Positions 1 to 6,170 of a stretch of 6,170 nucleotides of DNA are shown here, in pieces. The stretch comes from Candidatus Babeliales bacterium (GTDB lineage: Bacteria; Babelota; Babeliae; Babelales; JANWKD01). The stretch lies in contig JANWKD010000105.1 of NCBI GenBank assembly GCA_025451595.1, forward strand, positions 1 through 6,170, read 5' to 3'. The notes under the pieces were generated by a model. It searched no databases and was not told where the DNA came from. It saw nothing but the letters and a program-made list of their open reading frames with translations. Numbering within the stretch: the first letter of the stretch is position 1; each line of letters begins with the position of its first letter. The translations under genes were made by a program, and so were the position numbers.

Positions 1-1
1 A

Positions 2-874
2 TTTAATGCGGCACTCATTGCTGGTGCAATGACAGTTGATGCGACGCGTGGCACAGATGCCCCATTTGATGCTAGAATTCAAGCCGTACGCGGTCACATG
101 GGTCAAATCAAAGTAGCAGAAGTTTTGCGAGATTTATTGGCCGGTAGTCAGATACGCGAATCGCATCGTGATTGTAATAAGGTTCAAGACCCCTACTCTC
201 TACGCTGTCAACCACAAGTTATGGGTGCATGTTTATCTCAACTAAATTATATAAAAGATGTGTTAGTTACAGAAGCCAATGCTGTTTCTGATAATCCTCT
301 TATTTTTTCTGGACAAAATGAAGTATTATCCGGCGGAAATTTTCATGCAGAGCCTGTCGCTTTAGCAGCTGATGCAATGGCAGTATGTATTGCAGAAATT
401 GGCGCATTATCAGAAAGGCGAATCGCATTATTAGTCGATCCACACTTCAGTAGCTTACCCGCATTTTTAGTAAATGAGGCGGGTCTTAATTCTGGTTTCA
501 TGATTGCTCAAGTCACAGCAGCAGCTCTTGCAAGTGAAAATAAATCACTCGCACATCCTGCAAGTGTAGATAGCCTACCAACTTCTGCCAATCAAGAAGA
601 TCATGTAAGTATGGGTACATTTGCTGCTAGAAGGTTATTGAAAATGTGTGAAAACACGACTGGTATTATTGCTATTGAGTTGCTTGCTGCAAGCCAAGGA
701 ATAGATTTTTTGCGACCTCTGAAAACATCAATAACCTTAGAGAAAGTATATGGTTTAATACGCAAACAAATTCCTTTCTATGATAAAGATAGATATTTTG
801 CTCCAGAGATTGCAGCTTCCATACGCTTGCTCAATTCTAATTCTTTTCATAAATTTATATCATTCGAAAACTAA
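2..874 (+). CDS. hutH: Histidine ammonia-lyase (histidase), C-terminal 290 residues, 5' end outside the window
   Basis: Histidase removes ammonia from L-histidine to give urocanate, the first step of cytosolic histidine degradation. The reading frame is open from base 2. The residues before the first ATG (base 29) already match the family, so that ATG is internal and the true start lies left of the window. Seen: the run [16 protein letters not shown] (bases 182-229), GGNFHAEP (332-355), SERRIA, LNSGFM and [10 protein letters not shown] (584-613). These hold the counterparts of P. putida histidase Tyr280 and Arg283 (codons 194-196, 203-205), Phe329 (341-343) and the catalytic Glu414 (596-598); the spacing between them is identical to that enzyme. 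The Ala-Ser-Gly triplet that forms the MIO cofactor would be upstream and cannot be checked. The C-terminus looks complete. No other hut gene follows, so this is probably the last gene of its unit. Histidase is favoured over phenylalanine or tyrosine ammonia-lyase because of the close motif match. Confidence 0.96.
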   Translation, partial: FNAALIAGAMTVDATRGTDAPFDARIQAVRGHMGQIKVAEVLRDLLAGSQIRESHRDCNKVQDPYSLRCQPQVMGACLSQLNYIKDVLVTEANAVSDNPLIFSGQNEVLSGGNFHAEPVALAADAMAVCIAEIGALSERRIALLVDPHFSSLPAFLVNEAGLNSGFMIAQVTAAALASENKSLAHPASVDSLPTSANQEDHVSMGTFAARRLLKMCENTTGIIAIELLAASQGIDFLRPLKTSITLEKVYGLIRKQIPFYDKDRYFAPEIAASIRLLNSNSFHKFISFEN

Positions 875-966
875 ATTGGCAAATTATTAGGCATTTTTGG
901 ATTTAGTTGCAATTTATATGCAATAAAAAATCATTCTAAATAGTGATGTGAAATCATTTAATTACC

Positions 967-995
967 TTGAAAAAAAAAGAGGCCAACTTTTTAAT
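967..995 (+). promoter_or_regulatory. Candidate sigma70 promoter of the chemosensory operon
   Basis: TTGAAA (967-972; 5 of 6 to the -35 consensus) is separated by exactly 17 bases from TTTAAT (990-995; 5 of 6 to the -10 consensus). Transcription would start near base 1002, leaving a leader of about 58 bases before the ATG at 1060. The spacer contains the AAAAAG/CTTTTT inverted repeat, which could be an operator. A perfect TATAAT lies further down (1009-1014) but has no recognisable -35 at 16-18 bases, so it is a weaker alternative. In such AT-rich DNA some matches arise by chance. Confidence 0.45.
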
Positions 996-1048
996 CAATT
1001 TTTTCATTTATAATAATATATTAAGGATTTACTAAAAAAAACAATCGC

Positions 1049-1054
1049 GAGGAG
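1049..1054 (+). promoter_or_regulatory. Strong Shine-Dalgarno site (GAGGAG) of the REC-GGDEF-EAL gene
   Basis: GAGGAG lies 5 bases before the ATG at 1060 and is much stronger than the sites of the next three genes. It supports this ATG as the true start and suggests that the first gene of the operon is translated well. Confidence 0.75.
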
Positions 1055-1059
1055 TTCCA

Positions 1060-2775
1060 ATGAAGATTCTCGTCGCAGATGATTCGAAAACAAATCTTGC
1101 GCTCATAACCGACGCAATTAATAAGCTTGGGCATGAAGTTATACCTGCTCATAGCGGCAGGCAAGCACTCGAAATATATCAAGAAAATCGCCCAGATTTA
1201 ATCATCTTAGATGTCATGATGGAAGATATAGATGGGTTTGAATGTGCCAAACAAATCCGAACGATTGATAGAGAAGATTGGATTCCTATTATATTTTTAA
1301 GCGGATCAGTTGATGATGAAAGTATTGCTAAAGGAATTGATGCGGGCGGAGATGATTATCTTACCAAGCCGTTTAGTGAAATAACCTTAGCTGCAAAAAT
1401 TAAGGCAATGCAACGTATATCCGATATGCGGCTTAAGTTATTTGAAATGACACAAAACTTATACTTGATGTCATCAACGGATTCATTAACAGGGGTATAC
1501 AATAGATTACAATTTGATAGAAGCATTAAAGAAATTCTTGCTGCCACGGATAGAAATCACAAAAAAGCAGCTCTTTTATTTATAGATTTAGATAATTTTA
1601 AAGCTATAAACGACACTTTTGGCCACCACATAGGTGACTTATTATTAATAGAAGTCGCAAAACGGTTAAAATTATGCGTTAGATCAAAAGATTTTATTAG
1701 TCGATTAGGTGGTGATGAATTTGCAATTATTTTATCTGACATAGAAGACACGAAAGAAGCTGAACAAATTGCAGAAAAGATTATAAATACTTTATCAGTA
1801 GATTATAATATAGAAGGGCATCATATCAAAAATGGATCCAGTATCGGGGTAGCATTTTACCCTCACGCTTCAACCACTAGAGAAAATTTAGTTTTAAATG
1901 CAGATGTTGCTATGTATCACGCTAAAGCCTCGGGTCGTAATAATTTTCAAGTCTTTTCTGAAACATTAAATGATCGTTATAGAAAAAAAATTAGCTTAGA
2001 GCATGCATTGAAGTTCGCATTAGAAAGAAAAGAAATATTTTTAACTTATCAACCAATTTTTAATTTAAAAACCAATAAAATTTGTGGGGTTGAAGCTTTA
2101 GCAAGTTGGGATCATCCAACGTTTGGTTTGGTGTCGCCAAATATATTTATCCCTATCGCGGAAGAAAGCGGGTTAATTAATTTGTTAGGCGAATGGATAT
2201 TATTAACCGCATGTAAAGATGCATCGGAATGGCCATTGGAAAGCGTCGAAGATTTTAGATTCTGCATAAATATTTCATCTAGGCAACTAAATCAAGAATC
2301 ATTTTATCAAAATGTAATGAATATATTAAGAAACACCAATTTAAAACCTAACCAAATAGAATTTGAATTGACAGAAACAGCAGTTATGTCATTTTCATCA
2401 CAACCCTTTAAAGATACGATTCAAAGATTACATAATCTTGGTATAAGAATATCTATTGATGATTTTGGTACCGGTTATTCTTCTCTAGTTAGATTAAAGC
2501 ATTTGCCAATAAACACTTTAAAAATAGAAAAATCATTTATTCAAGATACTATCGCCAGTAAAAACGGGGCCATAATTGTCAATTGCTTGATTGCGCTTGG
2601 AAAAAATTTAGGGCTAAACGTTATTGCTGAGGGTATTGAAACAATAGAGCAGCTTAAATTCTTAATTGATAATGAATGCCCATATGGCCAAGGATTTATA
2701 TTAAGCAAACCCCTTGATTCATCAAGCGTTAAAAAATATTTAGAAGAAAAGATAAATACAAAGGTTAAAATATAA
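1060..2775 (+). CDS. Response regulator with REC, GGDEF and EAL domains (predicted cyclic di-GMP cyclase/phosphodiesterase)
   Basis: A 571-residue soluble protein predicted to make and/or degrade cyclic di-GMP under phosphorylation control. REC (about 1-118) has the acidic pair Asp7/Asp8, phospho-acceptor Asp51, Ser81 and Lys103. A short helical linker leads to GGDEF (about 138-300), which has the TDSLTGVYNR entry motif, metal-site Asp176, the FK..ND..GH..GD block, an intact GGDEF signature (217-221) and an RxxD inhibitory site (Arg208, Asp211) at the usual five-residue distance; it should be an active, product-inhibited cyclase. EAL (about 312-556) keeps Glu345, Asn404, ELTE (436-439), Asp467/Asp468, Lys488, Glu524, Glu527 and Gln544, so phosphodiesterase activity is plausible. 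Two positions differ from consensus: EALASW has Ser349 where Arg is usual, and KIE has Glu490 for Asp. It heads the operon and is the likely output, comparable to WspR but with an added EAL domain. Confidence 0.93.
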   Translation: MKILVADDSKTNLALITDAINKLGHEVIPAHSGRQALEIYQENRPDLIILDVMMEDIDGFECAKQIRTIDREDWIPIIFLSGSVDDESIAKGIDAGGDDYLTKPFSEITLAAKIKAMQRISDMRLKLFEMTQNLYLMSSTDSLTGVYNRLQFDRSIKEILAATDRNHKKAALLFIDLDNFKAINDTFGHHIGDLLLIEVAKRLKLCVRSKDFISRLGGDEFAIILSDIEDTKEAEQIAEKIINTLSVDYNIEGHHIKNGSSIGVAFYPHASTTRENLVLNADVAMYHAKASGRNNFQVFSETLNDRYRKKISLEHALKFALERKEIFLTYQPIFNLKTNKICGVEALASWDHPTFGLVSPNIFIPIAEESGLINLLGEWILLTACKDASEWPLESVEDFRFCINISSRQLNQESFYQNVMNILRNTNLKPNQIEFELTETAVMSFSSQPFKDTIQRLHNLGIRISIDDFGTGYSSLVRLKHLPINTLKIEKSFIQDTIASKNGAIIVNCLIALGKNLGLNVIAEGIETIEQLKFLIDNECPYGQGFILSKPLDSSSVKKYLEEKINTKVKI

Positions 2776-2786
2776 AAGGAATAAAA

Positions 2787-3296
2787 ATGAAAGATAATAA
2801 CCAAAATAATGACTTTCATATACTGCAATTCTCGGTTAAGAATATGCATATAGGTGCTGATTTATATAATATTGATAAAGTTATACAGCTAGTCAACCTC
2901 AATATTTTACCAGATTCTCAGCCCTATACAGTGGGTTTGTTAAATTTAGCTGGAAAGATTATTCCTGTATTTGATTTAGCTATTTGCTTCGGACTTCCAA
3001 GAAATGAATCTTATACTTTAAATACTCCAATATTAATATGTTCACATAAAAATAAAAATGTGGCTTTGATTGTAGATGAAATAGAAGGAATTGAAACTGT
3101 ATTAGAATCAATGTTGCAGATGGATAGTGAATTCAAAAATAAAGATTCCTTATTTTATGCAACTACCACTATAAATGACAAATTATATCTATTATTAGAT
3201 ATGAACAAAGTATTTGAACTTAAAGTTACGGAAAACGAGGTTAATCAACCACCTGGATATATTAATTCAAAAACATTGGCGAAATATAATGAATAA
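2787..3296 (+). CDS. CheW-like coupling protein, first copy (WspB-like position)
   Basis: A 169-residue cytoplasmic protein with one CheW domain (about 10-148). CheW proteins link chemoreceptors to a CheA kinase in signalling arrays. Seen: an opening strand FHILQFSV, the central segment VGLLNLAGKIIPVFDLA (49-65), corresponding to the family's G(V/I)xNLRGxxxPVxDL, then ALIVDEIEGIE and a closing LLLDMNKVF strand; a 20-residue polar tail follows. The Arg of NLRG is Ala55, and the Glu of the usual VxEI is Gln34, so both members of a conserved CheW pair are missing. The segment between them is about three residues shorter than in E. coli CheW. The start at 2787 is supported by AAGGA (2776-2780), 6 bases upstream. 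It begins 11 bases after the GGDEF-EAL gene and overlaps the next gene by 8 bases. By position it matches WspB of the Pseudomonas Wsp operon, but the sequence alone cannot settle orthology. Confidence 0.88.
   Translation: MKDNNQNNDFHILQFSVKNMHIGADLYNIDKVIQLVNLNILPDSQPYTVGLLNLAGKIIPVFDLAICFGLPRNESYTLNTPILICSHKNKNVALIVDEIEGIETVLESMLQMDSEFKNKDSLFYATTTINDKLYLLLDMNKVFELKVTENEVNQPPGYINSKTLAKYNE
3278..3282 (+). promoter_or_regulatory. Weak ribosome binding site bearing on the CheR start
   Basis: GGCGA, 6 bases before the ATG at 3289, is the only Shine-Dalgarno-like element near this start, and it lies inside the 3' end of the preceding CheW gene. With the 8-base gene overlap it suggests translational coupling. 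The alternative TTG at 3214 has no purine-rich site before it and would add 25 residues unlike the start of CheR proteins, so 3289 is preferred. Confidence 0.4.
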
Positions 3297-4794
3297 AATT
3301 GAAGAACGTAATAAGCATAATATAAATAAGCCCACCTTATCAAAGGAGGAAGAAAATTTATTTATTCAACTTATTTACAATCGGTTAGGAATTATTATCC
3401 ACGATTATCAAATTAGTACTTTAAATAAAACTATTCAGGAAGCTTGCGTCAAATTTAACTGCACTTCTAGCGCCTATTTTGATTTAGTATCTAAAAGTAC
3501 CGATCAAAGTCCTATTTTAGAACATTTAATCTCGGGTATTACTGTTGGGGAGACTTATTTTTTTCGAGATAAAAATCAAACTGATTTATTACACAACATA
3601 CTTTTACCTAATTTAATCAAACAAAAACGTTTACAAAATAATCTTTCTCTTCGAATTTGGAGTGCAGGTTGTTCATCCGGTGAAGAAATTAGCACAGTCG
3701 CAATGTTATTATTGGAGTTATTGCCTGACATTAATCGTTGGACGCTTAACTTACTTGGAACAGATATTAGTTTAGAAGTATTACAAAAAGCTTTATCGGG
3801 AAACTATGGTGAGTGGTCAATGCGGTCAATTAACCCTTATTTTAAAGAAAAATACTTTTTTAAAATTGGCACAAAGTATCAGATCAATCCTCAAGTAAGT
3901 GAATTAATTAAATATGATTATTTAAACTTAATTGATAATAATTACCCATCAATTTTTAACACTACAAATTCGCAAGATTTAATTTTATGCAGAAATGTCC
4001 TAATTTACTTTGATTCAAACGTTAATAATAAAATTATGGAAAAATTATCAACTAGTCTTGTGCCAGGCGGATTTTTAATGTTGGGTGCCTCTGACCCAAT
4101 TAATCTGGGTAGTACGGGTCTGGTTTTTCATCATGATCAAGGAGTGCTGTTTTCAAAACCAAATACTATAGATCAAATTACGGTGGAAGTAGTTCCTAAG
4201 CGTCATTTATCTATTAACGATAAACAAAAGTTACCCAAAGTCATCACTACTATTAAAAAAACTTCATCATCTATACCAAATTTAACAAAATTGGTACAAC
4301 GATCTGAAAGCCAAATTCAAAAGTTATTAACCGATTCAGAATGGGAAGAAGTTATCAGAATTGTAGAATTAACAGATGCTAAATCTGTATTTTTAATGAA
4401 TGCAAAAGCTACCGCTTTAGCTAATTTAGGAAAACTGGAAGAGGCTATTATCTTGTTAGAAAAATGTTTGTCCATCGAACCTACAGATAAAGAAATTAAT
4501 TTTACCTACGGTGTAACGCTTGCAGAACTTAATCGATTTTCTCAAGCAGAAGATGCGTTGAAGAAATGCATTTTCTTAGATCATAAATACGTGGTAGCTC
4601 ATTATCATCTAGGTTTAATTTTGATTAGAAATAAAAAGAAAGAAGCGGGCATTAAATGTTTAAAAAATGCATTACAAATAGCCAAAACTAATGATGAATT
4701 TTCTTTAATTCAGGGAACCAAAAATTTATCTTACGGTAAATTTTGTGAAATATTAGCTAAAGAAATTGATCTTTATTCATTTTCTGGGGGTTAG
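3289..4794 (+). CDS. CheR-type chemoreceptor methyltransferase with C-terminal TPR repeats (WspC-like)
   Basis: A 501-residue cytoplasmic enzyme predicted to transfer methyl groups from S-adenosylmethionine to receptor glutamates, adjusting array sensitivity. Domains: a helical CheR N-domain (about 18-93) ending in TVGETYFFRD (85-94); the methyltransferase core (about 98-290) with WSAGCSSGEE (124-133), GTDIS (157-161), the G.YGEWSMR segment, CRNVLIYF (234-241) and PGGFLMLGASD; a polar linker of about 60 residues; and three 34-residue TPR units (about 366-399, 400-433, 434-467). CheR proteins with TPRs include WspC and FrzF and usually belong to systems controlling functions other than flagellar rotation. 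After GEE the residues are IST rather than the common PYS. The beta-subdomain (about 189-209) looks shorter than in E. coli CheR, as expected for an enzyme that does not bind a receptor C-terminal pentapeptide. The ATG overlaps the CheW gene by 8 bases, and the next gene starts 3 bases after the stop. Confidence 0.92.
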   Translation: MNKIEERNKHNINKPTLSKEEENLFIQLIYNRLGIIIHDYQISTLNKTIQEACVKFNCTSSAYFDLVSKSTDQSPILEHLISGITVGETYFFRDKNQTDLLHNILLPNLIKQKRLQNNLSLRIWSAGCSSGEEISTVAMLLLELLPDINRWTLNLLGTDISLEVLQKALSGNYGEWSMRSINPYFKEKYFFKIGTKYQINPQVSELIKYDYLNLIDNNYPSIFNTTNSQDLILCRNVLIYFDSNVNNKIMEKLSTSLVPGGFLMLGASDPINLGSTGLVFHHDQGVLFSKPNTIDQITVEVVPKRHLSINDKQKLPKVITTIKKTSSSIPNLTKLVQRSESQIQKLLTDSEWEEVIRIVELTDAKSVFLMNAKATALANLGKLEEAIILLEKCLSIEPTDKEINFTYGVTLAELNRFSQAEDALKKCIFLDHKYVVAHYHLGLILIRNKKKEAGIKCLKNALQIAKTNDEFSLIQGTKNLSYGKFCEILAKEIDLYSFSGG

Positions 4795-4797
4795 TAT

Positions 4798-5352
4798 ATG
4801 AAGACATCGGATGACATTAACCTTTCAATTTTGGATTTAATGCCAAAAGATGATTACTCGAAAAATATTTTGAGTAAGCGCGCCCTAGATTTATCGATAA
4901 AAAAAGATGAACAATTAGACAATAAAAATGATGTTATTTATGTACAAGTATCGTTAGAAAACGGCGGTAATTACGGTATAGAGCATGCTTCAATAAATGA
5001 AATTTTGGTTAAAGCAAATATCACAGCCGTACCTTTCTCGCCAGATTTCATTGATGGTGTGATCAATTGGCGAGGATTATTAATTAGTATTATTAATTTA
5101 AAAAAACTATTTAAAATTGATTCAATGTCTATAAATACAAATGGTCAAAATATTATTATTGTTAATAGCGAAAAAACAACTATTGGTATTTTAGTAGATA
5201 ATATTGAGGGTATTGAAAAATATGATCCTACAAAAATTGACCCTCCTCTAGCATCGTCAACTATTGAATCCAAGTATATTTCTGGTTTAAGCAAAGGTTT
5301 TATAGCTATTCTTAATGTAAAAGAAATTATAAACAATATGCTTAAAAACTAA
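4798..5352 (+). CDS. CheW-like coupling protein, second copy (WspD-like position)
   Basis: A 184-residue cytoplasmic protein: about 44 residues of polar, charged N-terminal extension followed by a CheW domain (about 45-182). Seen: VIYVQVSL as the first strand, INEI (66-69), AVPFSPDFIDGVINWRGLLISIINL (in two parts, 77-90 and 91-101), GILVDNIEGIE and a final FIAILNVKEII strand. Glu68 and Arg92 match the conserved E. coli CheW pair Glu38 and Arg62 with the same 24-residue spacing, so this copy looks like the more orthodox coupling protein; Trp91 replaces the usual Leu of NLRG. It starts 3 bases after the CheR stop with only a GGGGG run (4786-4790) as a possible ribosome binding site, so it is probably translated by coupling. 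Position right after a CheR-TPR gene matches WspD, and the low similarity to the first CheW argues against a recent duplication. Confidence 0.88.
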   Translation: MKTSDDINLSILDLMPKDDYSKNILSKRALDLSIKKDEQLDNKNDVIYVQVSLENGGNYGIEHASINEILVKANITAVPFSPDFIDGVINWRGLLISIINLKKLFKIDSMSINTNGQNIIIVNSEKTTIGILVDNIEGIEKYDPTKIDPPLASSTIESKYISGLSKGFIAILNVKEIINNMLKN

Positions 5353-5353
5353 G

Positions 5354-5373
5354 ATAGTATTAAATAGTATAAA
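5354..5373 (+). repeat. Two 10-base tandem units before the receptor gene
   Basis: ATAGTATTAA (5354-5363) is followed directly by ATAGTATAAA (5364-5373), with one mismatch and a period of one helical turn. It lies just before the ribosome binding site of the receptor gene in the widest gap inside the operon. It may be a chance product of AT-rich DNA or a small regulatory site. Confidence 0.4.
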
Positions 5374-5379
5374 AGGAGA
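5374..5379 (+). promoter_or_regulatory. Strong ribosome binding site (AGGAGA) fixing the receptor start
   Basis: AGGAGA, with its AGGAG core 6 bases before the ATG at 5385, is close to consensus and identifies this ATG as the start of the 3'-truncated receptor gene. Confidence 0.75.
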
Positions 5380-5384
5380 TTACA

Positions 5385-6170
5385 ATGAATACGCACAATA
5401 ATCGATATGCAACTGACGAAAAGCCAGTTTCCTCTAATCCTAGCTATTTAAGCATTCGTTCTCGTCTATTTATTGGATTTGGTACTGTAGTAATCGTATT
5501 TATGTTAGCAATTGGAATAACCCTAGCAATTGTTACTAACACAAAAAATTATACTACTGAAGTCATTGACACTGAATTGCCTACTTATAGTAATTTCCAT
5601 GAATTAGGTAGTGAGCTTATATTTTTACAATCAACCTTAGTTGCCATGCAACACGTTCAAGAGCAAACCTTTAAGCAACAATATACTTACGCGCTAACAA
5701 AAATTAAAGCTAGCAAACTGAATCTTGATAATATGCAGCCAATGTGGGTTAATGCCGAAGTAATCACCGGATGGAATACATTAAAGCCGTTGCTAGATAA
5801 GCTTTTTGAACTTAGCAATAAAACAGATAATTTACATGCAACAACTAACTCTCAAAGTGATACAACCATTGCTCAACAGCTTGTGCTCACCACTCAAATC
5901 CTAGATATTCTTGATGGGCCAGTTAATGCAAGTGGCAATCGAACAGGTGGGTTATATGATACGCAGTATAAAATACTATTAAATGGTACACATACTATTA
6001 TTGCCGACATGAGCAACATTCAAATAATAGAAACAACTCTCTCTATTTTGGGTGTCATTATATCAATTTTGATAGCTATTTACACAGCTAGTAGTATCGG
6101 TAGACATATTAATATATTTAGACAACATAGCAGTCGTATAGCTTCGCGTGATTTGCGTCAAAATTTATCA
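5385..6170 (+). CDS. Methyl-accepting chemotaxis-type receptor, N-terminal 262 residues, 3' end outside the window
   Basis: The frame stays open from this ATG to the right edge. Layout: a cytoplasmic N-terminus of about 27 residues ending in a basic SIRSR stretch; membrane segment 1 (about 28-50); a periplasmic region of about 165 residues (51-216) rich in Thr, Gln, Asn and Leu and without cysteine, of a size that suits a four-helix-bundle sensor; membrane segment 2 (about 217-238); and the start of what looks like a HAMP domain (about 236-262), with RIASRDLRQNLS resembling the family's IA.GDL segment. The Pro common at the HAMP start is absent (GRHI). The signalling domain with its methylation sites lies beyond the window, so the receptor call rests on topology and on the CheR and CheW neighbours. 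A membrane histidine kinase or GGDEF protein could share this topology. In the Wsp comparison it would fill the WspA role. Confidence 0.8.
   Translation, partial: MNTHNNRYATDEKPVSSNPSYLSIRSRLFIGFGTVVIVFMLAIGITLAIVTNTKNYTTEVIDTELPTYSNFHELGSELIFLQSTLVAMQHVQEQTFKQQYTYALTKIKASKLNLDNMQPMWVNAEVITGWNTLKPLLDKLFELSNKTDNLHATTNSQSDTTIAQQLVLTTQILDILDGPVNASGNRTGGLYDTQYKILLNGTHTIIADMSNIQIIETTLSILGVIISILIAIYTASSIGRHINIFRQHSSRIASRDLRQNLS

Larger units (their letters stand above)
875..1059. other. AT-rich intergenic region between hutH and the chemosensory operon
   Basis: This is the only sizeable non-coding stretch in the window, and no small gene is visible in it. It holds a 5-bp inverted repeat TTGCA/TGCAA (907-911 and 919-923, 7-base loop), a run of nine A (970-978), a 6-bp inverted repeat AAAAAG/CTTTTT (974-979 and 987-992), the promoter candidate described separately and a six-T run (999-1004). 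No GC-rich stem followed by a U-tract is present, so I see no convincing intrinsic terminator for hutH. The two inverted repeats could be operators or weak hairpins, but neither matches a binding site I recognise. Confidence 0.6.

Noticed and set aside
29..31. ATG as the start of the histidase gene
   Set aside because: The frame is open to the left edge and already encodes family-like residues before this codon, so it is an internal methionine.
974..992. AAAAAG/CTTTTT hairpin as a terminator for hutH
   Set aside because: The stem is almost all A-T and only 6 bp, too weak for an intrinsic terminator, and it sits within a better promoter match.
1356..1751. Two minus-strand open frames (1356-1547 and 1557-1751)
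   Set aside because: They lie wholly inside the REC-GGDEF coding sequence, have no recognisable domain and are antisense shadows of it.
2541..2849. Minus-strand open frame of 102 codons across the EAL/CheW junction
   Set aside because: Its hydrophobic-looking stretch comes from reading AT-rich sequence backwards, and it overlaps two well-supported genes.
3214..3288. TTG at 3214 as the start of the CheR gene
   Set aside because: It would overlap CheW by 83 bases, has no ribosome binding site and adds residues unlike CheR; the ATG at 3289 fits better.
5145..5336. Minus-strand open frame inside the second CheW gene
   Set aside because: It is fully contained in a gene with clear CheW motifs and has no features of its own.
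5385..6170. Truncated last gene as a sensor histidine kinase
   Set aside because: The topology would allow it, but its place after CheW-CheR-CheW in one operon favours a chemoreceptor; the missing 3' part would decide.

Overview
The window comes from an AT-rich bacterium, most probably a proteobacterium and perhaps a gammaproteobacterium. The inner-membrane receptor with a periplasmic domain and the resemblance to the Pseudomonas Wsp pathway point that way, but nothing here fixes the genus. All six genes lie on the + strand and cover almost the whole window.

Region 1 (bases 2-874) is the 3' part of a histidine ammonia-lyase gene (hutH), cut by the left edge. It belongs to histidine catabolism and appears to be the last gene of its unit. 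A 185-base AT-rich intergenic stretch (875-1059) follows. It carries a good sigma70-type promoter candidate (TTGAAA, 17 bases, TTTAAT at 967-995), a second isolated TATAAT and a strong GAGGAG ribosome binding site.

Region 2 (1060 to the right edge) is one tightly packed chemosensory operon. Its order is a response regulator with REC, GGDEF and EAL domains; a CheW-like coupling protein; a CheR-type receptor methyltransferase with C-terminal TPR repeats; a second CheW-like protein; and the first 262 codons of a methyl-accepting chemotaxis-type receptor, cut by the right edge. Gaps are 11, -8, 3 and 32 bases, so co-transcription is very likely.

Two CheW proteins flanking a CheR-TPR, together with a receptor and a REC-GGDEF output protein, is the parts list of the Wsp surface-sensing system (WspB, WspC, WspD, WspA and WspR). 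Two things differ. The output enzyme carries an additional, largely intact EAL phosphodiesterase domain and is encoded first rather than last, and the receptor follows the second CheW instead of leading the operon. The hybrid CheA kinase (WspE) and CheB methylesterase (WspF) are not in the window and would be expected just downstream.

The likely working model is inference. The receptor, held in an array by the two CheW proteins and tuned by CheR-TPR methylation, would control a CheA that phosphorylates Asp51 of the GGDEF-EAL protein and so sets cyclic di-GMP levels. The first CheW lacks both residues of a conserved Glu/Arg pair that the second one keeps, which suggests the two coupling proteins do different jobs.
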